Assembly: GCA_946498265.1 (NCBI GenBank)
Contig: CAMMNR010000079.1
Span: 1-8,198, forward strand
Reading direction: 5' to 3'
DNA: 8,198 nt
DNA from: an uncultured Clostridium sp.
GTDB taxonomy: Bacteria; Bacillota; Clostridia; TANB77; CAG-508
In this document: in pieces, positions 1-4,968 of the stretch
How the letters are laid out: every line of letters starts with the position of its first letter
How positions within the stretch are numbered: the first letter of the stretch is position 1
Translations under genes and position numbers: made by a program
The notes under the pieces: model-generated
Seen by the model: the letters and a program-made list of their open reading frames with translations, nothing else
Database searches by the model: none
Told to the model about the DNA's origin: nothing

Positions 1-43
1 CTATACTAATTATGATAATTCCAAAGATTAATTGTTGCTTCAT
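1..43 (-). CDS. Start of a small membrane or secreted protein, cut by the window edge
   Basis: A minus-strand reading frame opens with ATG at 43-41 and is still open at the window edge. Its first 14 residues are MKQQLIFGIIIISI: a short polar start followed by a hydrophobic run, as in a membrane segment or signal peptide. A GAGGTGA SD lies 5 nt upstream. It follows the 40-aa ORF at 58-180 by 14 nt, so it is probably the next gene in the same leftward operon behind the Cro-like gene. No function can be assigned from 14 residues. The call rests on the SD, the spacing and the context only. Confidence 0.4.
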   Translation of the reverse strand, partial: MKQQLIFGIIIISI

Positions 44-57
44 CTTCTCACCTCTAC

Positions 58-180
58 CTAATAAATTGTTGTTAAGCAAAATATTGTTCCTGCTTGTACA
101 ATTTTGTTAATTAATAAAATTGTTGTCACTATAAATGCTATTGCAAATCCTATTTTGTTCTTATCTAGTTTTCTTTTCAT
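58..180 (-). CDS. Small single-pass membrane protein (40 aa), unknown function
   Basis: An ATG at 180-178 is preceded by AAAGGAG at 8 nt spacing and opens a 40-codon frame ending in TAG. The product begins MKRKLDKNKIG, continues with a hydrophobic stretch at about residues 11-24 (GFAIAFIVTTILLI), and ends in a short tail containing one Cys. This suits a single membrane helix with a basic cytoplasmic N-terminus. The start lies inside the 3' end of the preceding ORF (161-277), so the two are probably translationally coupled. I do not recognise the family. Small membrane proteins are common in the early region of prophages and conjugative elements, so an element-borne accessory protein is the most I would infer. 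Confidence 0.5.
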   Translation of the reverse strand: MKRKLDKNKIGFAIAFIVTTILLINKIVQAGTIFCLTTIY

Positions 181-277
181 TTGTTTCGCTCCTTTCTCTT
201 ACTTTTGCGTTAATTTTTATGTTGTATTTTTTTTCAAATATCATCATTAATACTTTGTTTACTTTTTCATAATCCAC
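161..277 (-). CDS. Small charged protein (38 aa, GTG start), unknown function
   Basis: A frame opening with GTG at 277-275 runs 38 codons to TAA. An AAGGAAG SD lies about 9 nt upstream. The product begins (M)DYEKVNKVLMMIFEKKYN, which looks amphipathic and helical, and ends in a strongly basic and acidic tail (KVRERSETNEKKTR). It overlaps the start of the 40-aa ORF at 58-180 by 20 bp. It lies 48 bp downstream of the Cro-like gene and probably belongs to the same leftward transcript. The start is uncertain: tandem ATG codons lie 10 and 11 codons further in but lack a comparable SD. An ATG in another frame between the SD and the GTG gives only six codons. No family is recognised. Confidence 0.42.
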   Translation of the reverse strand: MDYEKVNKVLMMIFEKKYNIKINAKVRERSETNEKKTR

Positions 278-314
278 ATATAATCACTTCCTTTCTTTTG
301 TCGTGTCGCCATTC

Positions 315-330
315 GTTTAGTTTTCTAAAC
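315..330. promoter_or_regulatory. Putative operator (GTTTAG-N4-CTAAAC) at the 3' end of the Cro-like gene
   Basis: Arms GTTTAG (315-320) and CTAAAC (325-330) form a perfect 6-bp inverted repeat with a 4-bp centre. The right arm carries the stop codon of the Cro-like gene. The 12-mer TTTTCTAAACTT at 321-332 also occurs three times in the switch region at 567-691, which points to the same binding protein. No convincing promoter lies here (a TTTACA with a poor -10 is the best I find), so it may act as an auxiliary site or roadblock. Confidence 0.5.
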
Positions 331-540
331 TTTTTCTGTAAAAAAATATTCATAAAAACTTTCTTTAGGTATTTTAAACAAATTTGAAATTTTATATATT
401 TCTTCTTGTGTAAAAAAAGCATTTCCATTTAATTTTAAATTGAATGTAGAATATGCAACGTCAATTTCTTCTGCAACATCTTCTTGAGTTAAACCTCTTT
501 CTCTTATTAATCCTTTTAATTTAGATGAATCAAAAACCAA
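325..540 (-). CDS. Cro-like XRE-family HTH DNA-binding protein (71 aa)
   Basis: This short protein is essentially one helix-turn-helix domain. Residues 8-36 (LKGLIRERGLTQEDVAEEIDVAYSTFN in essence) give the XRE/Cro signature, with LTQEDVAEEI as the first HTH helix and YSTFNLKLNG as the recognition helix. Residues 44-58 form the usual closing helix (TQEEIYKISNLFKIP). At 71 aa there is no room for a second domain. The start is TTG at 540-538, with AAAGGAGG 9 nt upstream. It is transcribed divergently from the S24 repressor at 725-1369. That is the arrangement of Cro or excision activators in prophages and integrative elements, so a role in switching the element out of the silent state is likely. 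A consensus-like promoter (585-613) drives it, and an operator lies at its transcription start. Confidence 0.85.
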   Translation of the reverse strand: MVFDSSKLKGLIRERGLTQEDVAEEIDVAYSTFNLKLNGNAFFTQEEIYKISNLFKIPKESFYEYFFTEKV

Positions 541-559
541 TTTGGTTGTCCTCCTTTCT

Positions 560-576
560 GTTTAGTTTTTCTAAAC
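560..576. promoter_or_regulatory. Putative operator (GTTTAG-N5-CTAAAC) at the Cro-like gene's transcription start
   Basis: GTTTAG (560-565) and CTAAAC (571-576) form a perfect 6-bp inverted repeat around five T residues. The predicted leftward transcript starts at about 578, so a protein bound here would cover +2 to +18 and block the Cro-like gene. The 12-mer TTTTCTAAACTT occupies 567-578. The likely ligands are the S24 repressor, the Cro-like protein, or both. Confidence 0.6.
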
Positions 577-584
577 TTGTCATT

Positions 585-613
585 ATATTATCAAAATCAT
601 TTTCATATGTCAA
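585..613 (-). promoter_or_regulatory. Promoter for the leftward Cro-like operon
   Basis: On the minus strand, a consensus -35 TTGACA (613-608) is followed after 17 bp by TAATAT (590-585). The predicted start at about 578 gives a leader of about 38 nt to the TTG start at 540. It diverges from the repressor promoter at 675-703, and the -35 boxes are about 60 bp apart. Confidence 0.75.
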
Positions 614-637
614 TAGTTTTTTTAAAAAAAATTTATT

Positions 638-649
638 TTTTCTAAACTT
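638..649. promoter_or_regulatory. Putative operator half-site (TTTTCTAAACTT) between the divergent promoters
   Basis: This third copy of the 12-mer lies between the -35 boxes of the two divergent promoters. The left arm of the inverted repeat is degenerate (ATTTAT instead of GTTTAG), so it is a half-site or weak site. It is centred about 42 bp, or four helical turns, from the copy at 680-691, which would suit cooperative binding. Confidence 0.45.
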
Positions 650-674
650 TTATTTTATATTTCATTAAAAACAT

Positions 675-703
675 TTGACTTTTCTAAACTTTTCTATTAT
701 AAT
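675..703 (+). promoter_or_regulatory. Promoter of the S24 repressor gene, with an operator in its spacer
   Basis: TTGACT (675-680), a 17-bp spacer and TATAAT (698-703) make a strong sigmaA promoter. The predicted start is at about 710, giving a leader of only about 15 nt. The spacer contains CTAAAC at 684-689 within the fourth copy of TTTTCTAAACTT (680-691). Binding there would block polymerase, suggesting autoregulation by the repressor or shut-off by the Cro-like protein. Confidence 0.75.
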
Positions 704-724
704 ATTCGTATCGGAGGTATAACA

Positions 725-1369
725 ATGAACGAATTAGTAGATACTTTTGCTAATAGATTGAATAAAGCTATCACATTAAGAAATATAAAACCTATTGAAT
801 TATCTGAAAAAACTGGAATAGATAAATCAAAAATAAGTTCTTATATGTCTGGTAGATATAAAGCTAAACAAGATGGTGTTTACTTATTAGCACAAGCTCT
901 AAATGTAAGTGAAGTTTGGTTAATGGGATATGATGTACCTATGGAATCCATCCCTATTAAGGATATAGAAAAAATAAAAATACCTGTTTTGGGTACTGTT
1001 AAAGCTGGTTACGATTATTTAGCACAAGAAAATATTGTAGGATATGAAAGTATAGATAACGTACCTGACCCAGAAAACTATTATGCATTACAGGTAACAG
1101 GTGACAGTATGGAGCCATTATTTAGTAATGGAGATATTGCAATAGTTCATAAGCAAGATGGTTTTGATAGTGGAAATACTTGTATAATCTTAGTAAATGG
1201 AGAAGAAGCTACTGTAAAAAAAGTAGTTAGAATGGATGACGGTATAGATTTAATAGCAATGAACCCCTACTATCCAGTTAGACATTTTACTAAAAATGAG
1301 ATGAACGAGATACCCGTGAAAATAATCGGTAAGGTTGTAGAAGCTAGAAAAAGAAAAGTTTTTGAATAA
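725..1369 (+). CDS. S24/LexA-type self-cleaving phage or ICE repressor (214 aa)
   Basis: This is a two-domain repressor that should hold the element silent until DNA damage. Residues 8-67 form an XRE HTH domain (IKPIELSEKTGI, then KSKISSYMSG as recognition helix). Residues about 86-206 form a peptidase S24 domain. The Ala-Gly cleavage site is visible at A94-G95 (TVKAGYD), the catalytic Ser is S128 (TGDSMEP), and the partner Lys is probably K165 (EATVKKVV). In the LexA/CI/HumD family, RecA filaments trigger this Ser-Lys dyad to cut the linker, which separates DNA binding from dimerisation. The start ATG has CGGAGG 7 nt upstream and a promoter at 675-703. Divergent transcription from the Cro-like gene, and the downstream recombinase, favour an element repressor over a housekeeping LexA. 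Confidence 0.92.
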   Translation: MNELVDTFANRLNKAITLRNIKPIELSEKTGIDKSKISSYMSGRYKAKQDGVYLLAQALNVSEVWLMGYDVPMESIPIKDIEKIKIPVLGTVKAGYDYLAQENIVGYESIDNVPDPENYYALQVTGDSMEPLFSNGDIAIVHKQDGFDSGNTCIILVNGEEATVKKVVRMDDGIDLIAMNPYYPVRHFTKNEMNEIPVKIIGKVVEARKRKVFE

Positions 1370-1377
1370 AATAAAAA

Positions 1378-1416
1378 GAGAAATATGTTCCTGTTTGGCG
1401 ACACGACATATTTCTC
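1378..1416 (+). repeat. 11-bp inverted repeat (hairpin) after the repressor gene
   Basis: GAGAAATATGT (1378-1388) and ACATATTTCTC (1406-1416) are exact reverse complements around a 17-nt loop. The structure begins 8 nt after the repressor stop. No T-run follows, so on its own it is not a classic intrinsic terminator. It may protect the 3' end or act with the next hairpin (1424-1448). The loop and right arm include the GC-rich 13-mer that recurs inverted at 299-311. Confidence 0.6.
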
Positions 1417-1423
1417 ACAACAT

Positions 1424-1448
1424 AAAAATCCTTGAAAAAGGTCTTTTT
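1424..1448 (+). terminator. Probable intrinsic terminator of the repressor gene
   Basis: CCTT (1430-1433) and AAGG (1438-1441) form a short stem with a GAAA loop. It is flanked by an A-run on the left and TCTTTTT on the right, so it can extend as a longer A-T stem and supplies a U-tract in the plus direction. The core stem is weak (4 bp), hence the moderate confidence. A near-complementary segment at 1477-1488 (CCTTTTTTCAAG) could form an alternative, larger fold. Confidence 0.5.
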
Positions 1449-1468
1449 ACGTTATTTATTATAACATA

Positions 1469-1497
1469 TTGCAAAACCTTTTTTCAAGAGATTTAAT
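1469..1497 (+). promoter_or_regulatory. Possible promoter of the serine recombinase
   Basis: TTGCAA (1469-1474), a 17-bp spacer and TTTAAT (1492-1497) lie just upstream of the recombinase. They predict a start at about 1504 and an 18-nt leader containing the AGAAGG SD. The boxes are 4/6 and 5/6 matches to consensus. If real, the recombinase has its own promoter and need not depend on read-through from the repressor. Confidence 0.4.
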
Positions 1498-1521
1498 CAA
1501 ATTTAGAAAGAAGGTTTTATT

Positions 1522-2889
1522 ATGAAATATGTAGCTTGCTATTGTCGTGTAAGCACAGAAGAACAGAAGAAATTTGGTTTTTCTATACAAGCTCAAAAAG
1601 ATGCGTTAGAAAAATATTGCAAAGAAAATAATTATAAATATGAATTTTATATAGATGAAGGAATTTCCGCTTCTTCTATGAAAAAAAGAAAAGCATTAAA
1701 TGAAATGCTAAGTAAAGCAAATGTATTCGATATGATTTTATTTACTAAATTAGATAGATTGTCAAGAAATGTATTAGATGCAAACAATATAAACAAATTA
1801 TTAATAGATAATAAATGTACAATGAAAGCCATTGACGAGGACGATATTGACACTTCTACTGCAGATGGAACTTTTATATTTAATCTAAAAGTGTCCCTAG
1901 CTCAAAGAGAAATTGGAAAAACTTCAGAAAGAATACGATTTGTTTTTCAAAACAAACGTGAGAAGGGCGAGGTTACATCAGGAACAAAAAAATATGGATA
2001 TAATATAGTTAATAGGAAATTTGAAATAAATCCATCAGAAGCTGAAAATATTGTAAATTTGTATAAATATTTTATTCATGCAAATGGAAATGTACAAGAA
2101 ACTTACAAATATTTTATAGAGCATTTTGAAGGAAAAGGACAAGATACTTTATATAATTATTTGCGTGATACTGCATATATTGGAAAATATAAATTATATC
2201 GAAAGAATATATATTTAGATAATTATATTCCTAGAATAATGAGTGATGAACTTTTTAATAATGTGCAAAGATTGTTAAGTAAAAAAGAAAAAATATCTAA
2301 AAACACAAAATCTATATCCATTTTTTCTGGAATTATTTATTGCAATATTTGTAAAAATAGAATGTGTAAAAAACAGGATAATAGATGTAAAAAAAGGTTA
2401 ATAAGATATTGTTGTGACAATGCTTCTAGAAGAAAAATTGGTAGCATGCAATATAAATGTAATAATCACAAATTGGTTAGAGAGGAATATATAGAAGAAT
2501 TTTTGTTATCAAATTTAAAGGAACTAGCTAAAAGATATATAGATGAAAATTCTATAATGAAAACTATTCCTGTAGAAGATAATTCTAAAAAAATTAAAGA
2601 AATTGAAAGTAAACTAAACAAACTAAAGGACTTGTATTTAGACGATTTAATTAATAAAGAAACCTATAAAAAAGATTACAATTCCCTATCGAAAATATTA
2701 GATAAATTAAAAGATAAAAACCCTACTCCTGTAAAAAAAGATTTTTCAAAATTGCAGAAAACAATAAATAGTAATTTTTTAGATAAATATTTATCATTAT
2801 CTATTGAAGAAAAAAGAACTTTTTGGATAAACATTGTTGATAAAATTTACTTAGAAAATGGCGAAATTAAAGAGGTTACATTTTTATAA
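1522..2889 (+). CDS. Large serine recombinase / integrase (455 aa)
   Basis: This enzyme is predicted to integrate and excise the element by site-specific recombination through a 5'-phosphoserine link. Residues 2-145 are the resolvase catalytic domain, with the YCRVST motif giving Arg9 and nucleophile Ser11, and the FTKLDRLSRN segment at 74-83 supplying further active-site arginines (R79, R82). The long helix at about 124-142 (SLAQREIGKTSERIR) leads into the DNA-binding part. Residues about 155-255 match the 'recombinase' domain. Residues about 268-330 are a zinc ribbon (C274, C277, a Cys pair at 297-298, C313). Residues about 353-400 form a Lys/Glu/Leu-rich coiled coil, the part that controls integration versus excision in this family. 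Length is normal for a large serine integrase and the reading frame is intact. The SD AGAAGG lies 7 nt before the ATG. The stop codon sits only 3 bp from the end of the chromosomal ferredoxin gene, as expected for an integrase next to an attachment site. Confidence 0.95.
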   Translation: MKYVACYCRVSTEEQKKFGFSIQAQKDALEKYCKENNYKYEFYIDEGISASSMKKRKALNEMLSKANVFDMILFTKLDRLSRNVLDANNINKLLIDNKCTMKAIDEDDIDTSTADGTFIFNLKVSLAQREIGKTSERIRFVFQNKREKGEVTSGTKKYGYNIVNRKFEINPSEAENIVNLYKYFIHANGNVQETYKYFIEHFEGKGQDTLYNYLRDTAYIGKYKLYRKNIYLDNYIPRIMSDELFNNVQRLLSKKEKISKNTKSISIFSGIIYCNICKNRMCKKQDNRCKKRLIRYCCDNASRRKIGSMQYKCNNHKLVREEYIEEFLLSNLKELAKRYIDENSIMKTIPVEDNSKKIKEIESKLNKLKDLYLDDLINKETYKKDYNSLSKILDKLKDKNPTPVKKDFSKLQKTINSNFLDKYLSLSIEEKRTFWINIVDKIYLENGEIKEVTFL

Positions 2890-2894
2890 CCTCT
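2871..2894 (-). terminator. Hairpin terminator of the minus-strand core operon, shared with the recombinase 3' end
   Basis: AGAGGTTA (2871-2878) and TAACCTCT (2887-2894) form a perfect 8-bp stem with an 8-nt loop. Read on the minus strand it is followed by TTTAATTT, so it can act as an intrinsic terminator for the ferredoxin end of the operon. On the plus strand no U-tract follows. The stem contains the recombinase stop codon and overlaps the ferredoxin stop codon (2895-2893). Confidence 0.55.
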
Positions 2895-3069
2895 ATTCGT
2901 TCGTTTCGATTGGTGCTTCTACAGGACAAACTCCTGCACATGTACCACATGATATACATGCTGAAGCATCTATTACAAATTTATCATCTCCTTGTGATAT
3001 ACATCCTACTGGACATTCTGCTGCACAAGCTCCACATGATATACATTTATCTGTTATTTTATATGCCAT
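2893..3069 (-). CDS. 2[4Fe-4S] clostridial-type ferredoxin (58 aa)
   Basis: This is a small soluble electron carrier. Two canonical cluster motifs are visible: C9-I-S-C12-G-A-C15-A-A-E-C19-P and C38-I-S-C41-G-T-C44-A-G-V-C48-P. These are the spacings of the bacterial 8Fe ferredoxins that serve pyruvate:ferredoxin oxidoreductase, hydrogenase and similar anaerobic enzymes. C23 is an extra cysteine outside the second motif. I chose the ATG at 3069 because AAGGAGG lies 8 nt upstream; the in-frame GTG at 3078 overlaps that SD. The C-terminus (CPVEAPIETNE) has the usual length, so it was not visibly truncated by the adjacent element. It follows ricT with a repeat-rich 80-bp gap and no obvious promoter or terminator, so co-transcription is possible. 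The physiological partner cannot be told from the window. Confidence 0.95.
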   Translation of the reverse strand: MAYKITDKCISCGACAAECPVGCISQGDDKFVIDASACISCGTCAGVCPVEAPIETNE

Positions 3070-3090
3070 TTCTTTCACCTCCTTGAATTG

Positions 3091-3155
3091 TTTTTTATAA
3101 TTGCTTTTTTATAATTACTTTTTTATATTACTTTTTCATAATTGCTTTTTTATTC
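3091..3155. repeat. Imperfect 14-bp tandem repeat between ricT and the ferredoxin gene
   Basis: About four and a half copies of a 14-bp unit, TTTTTTATAATTGC on the plus strand, run at 3091-3104, 3105-3118, 3119-3131 (13 bp), 3132-3145 and a partial at 3146-3155. The partial copy carries the ricT stop codon. The copies differ at one or two positions. On the minus strand the unit forms the A-rich leader just before the ferredoxin SD. It is probably slippage-generated; a regulatory role is possible but not shown. Confidence 0.75.
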
Positions 3156-4067
3156 TTCTATTTCTGTCTTTTCTTTTTCTAGCTTTTCTAGTTTTTCCAA
3201 TTCTTCTAATTCTTTCTGATGTTCTATTTCTTCTTCGTCCATTTTTTCTACTTCTATATCTTTTATGATTTCAATATCTTTTACATCATATTTTTTATAA
3301 AAATATCCTTCGCCATCTTTTATTTTTACTCTTACTTTTTCTTTCAATATTTCTAAATTGTCTATTTCTCCTTCCCCATCTTTGGTCTTAACTATTGCTC
3401 CTATATGTGGTAATTCCTTTAATTTTTCTTCATATACATCGTTTTCATATTTTAAACAGCACATTAATCTTCCACAGTTTCCTGATATTTTTGATGGATT
3501 TAGTGATACATTTTGTTCTTTTGCCATTTTTATTGATACTGCTTGAAAATCACTTAAAAATGTGCAACAACATAATTCTCTTCCGCAGACACCATTTCCA
3601 CCAATTCTTTTTACTTCATCTCTAACTCCTATTTGTCTTAATTCTATTCTTATTTTGTATATTGATGCTAAATCTTTTACCAATTCTCTAAAATCTACTC
3701 TTCCGTCTGCTGTGAAATAAAATAAGATTTTGCTATTGTCAAATTTATATTCAACATCTGTTAAATTCATATCTAATTTATGTTGTTTTATTTTTTTCTG
3801 ACATATATTAAATGCATCTTTTTCTATTTTTTTACATTCATTAAAATGTTTATGGTCTTTGTAATTTGCAATCCTTATTACTTTTTTCAAAGGTGTTACG
3901 ATTTTGTCATCTTCTACTCTTCTATTTGGTATTACTACTTCACCATATTCTTCTCCTTGAGCTGTTTCTACGATAACTTTATCTCCCTTTTTTATTCGTA
4001 ATCCTTTAGGATTGAAAAAATATATTTTTCCTAATTTTTTAAATCTTACTCCTATTATATTTTTCAA
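3150..4067 (-). CDS. ricT: RicT/YaaT-like PSP1-domain protein (305 aa)
   Basis: This is the PSP1 C-terminal domain protein known in Bacillus subtilis as YaaT/RicT. There it joins RicA and RicF in an iron-sulfur Y-complex that helps RNase Y mature mRNAs, and it influences competence, biofilm and sporulation. The cysteine-rich core is clear: GGNGVCGRELCCCTF (C161, C166-168) and SGNCGRLMCCLKYE (C198, C203, C204), which supplies cluster ligands in the family. Residues 1-60 are a beta-rich N-terminal part (IGVRFKKLGKIYFF, GEEYGEVV). The last 30 or so residues are a Glu/Lys/Leu-rich tail, probably helical. The best start is TTG at 4067, 7 nt after GGGAGG; a GTG at 4082 would overlap the SD. That TTG overlaps the holB stop as TTGA, indicating translational coupling. 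The holB-ricT pairing is conserved in Bacillota. Confidence 0.92.
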   Translation of the reverse strand: MKNIIGVRFKKLGKIYFFNPKGLRIKKGDKVIVETAQGEEYGEVVIPNRRVEDDKIVTPLKKVIRIANYKDHKHFNECKKIEKDAFNICQKKIKQHKLDMNLTDVEYKFDNSKILFYFTADGRVDFRELVKDLASIYKIRIELRQIGVRDEVKRIGGNGVCGRELCCCTFLSDFQAVSIKMAKEQNVSLNPSKISGNCGRLMCCLKYENDVYEEKLKELPHIGAIVKTKDGEGEIDNLEILKEKVRVKIKDGEGYFYKKYDVKDIEIIKDIEVEKMDEEEIEHQKELEELEKLEKLEKEKTEIEE

Positions 4068-4954
4068 TTTATTTCCTCCCACATATTAAATAGCATGTTG
4101 TCTATACACATATCATAATTTGCATTTTGCCTTATCCTTTTTTTAGTGTTTTCCACAATATTAACACACTCTGTGTATTTATATTGAGTTTTTGCTTTCT
4201 TTAGTAAGAGTATATTTATATAATCTAAAAATTCTGTAATTTCTTCTTTTGAATTATACAAAATTTCTGATTGATTTACTATTTCTATTAAATCTGTTTT
4301 TTCTAAATTATCAATAATGTTTTTTATTTTTGAATATTCTTCTTGCCTATCTTTTAATTTTATTGCTTTTCCAATGCTTCCTTCAAATATATCTAATATA
4401 TCATTATTTATATTTTCTGTTCCATAATTTTGCTGCAAATAATTAGATATTTCTACATTATTGATTGGTTGAAAATGTATTATCATACATCTTGATTTTA
4501 TAGTACTTAAAAATGCATTCTCATTTGAACCTATTAATATAATTGTTGCAAACTCTGGTGGCTCTTCTAATGTTTTTAATAAACAATTTTGTGCTTCTTG
4601 TGTCATTTGGTCTGCATTATCTATTATATATACTTTTTTTTGTGAAATGATTGGTTTTTCTTGGATCTTTTTTTGCATTTCTCTTATTTGCTCTATTTTG
4701 ATATTGTTTCCATCTGGTTCTATATATAGAAAATCTGGATTGTTGTTGGAACTAAATTCTATACAAGATTTGCAATTGTTACAATATTTTATATCGTTCA
4801 AACATAATATTGCTTTTGCAAATTCTTTTGCTATTAGTTTTTTTCCAATTCCTTCAATACCTATAAAAAGATAACTGTGTAATATTTTGTCCTCATTAAT
4901 TGATTTTTTTAGTTTTTCTTTTATTTTTTGATTTCCTAATATATTTTCAAACAT
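4064..4954 (-). CDS. holB: DNA polymerase III delta prime subunit (296 aa)
   Basis: This is a clamp-loader subunit that works with delta and DnaX (tau/gamma) to load the beta sliding clamp in the cytoplasm. The AAA+ region spans about residues 1-165. The Walker A loop is GIEGIGKK (32-39), with Lys where Ser/Thr normally stands. Four zinc-binding cysteines are C51, C58, C61 and C64 (CNNCKSC). The Walker B-like segment is VYIIDNADQM (108-117), followed by LLKTLEEPP (125-133) and the SRC motif (154-156) that feeds an Arg finger to the neighbouring subunit. Delta prime is usually not an active ATPase, so the altered P-loop is not alarming. The C-terminal part (165-296) is the divergent collar helix region. 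The ATG has AAGGAG 7 nt upstream, only a few bases after the lepB stop, and the gene's TGA overlaps the ricT start. Confidence 0.93.
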   Translation of the reverse strand: MFENILGNQKIKEKLKKSINEDKILHSYLFIGIEGIGKKLIAKEFAKAILCLNDIKYCNNCKSCIEFSSNNNPDFLYIEPDGNNIKIEQIREMQKKIQEKPIISQKKVYIIDNADQMTQEAQNCLLKTLEEPPEFATIILIGSNENAFLSTIKSRCMIIHFQPINNVEISNYLQQNYGTENINNDILDIFEGSIGKAIKLKDRQEEYSKIKNIIDNLEKTDLIEIVNQSEILYNSKEEITEFLDYINILLLKKAKTQYKYTECVNIVENTKKRIRQNANYDMCIDNMLFNMWEEIN

Positions 4955-4968
4955 TTGAATACTCCTTG

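Noticed and set aside
2858..3100. Plus-strand frame opposite the ferredoxin gene (80 codons)
   Set aside because: It is the complement of the repetitive ferredoxin cysteine motifs and has no SD. The minus-strand ferredoxin is unambiguous.
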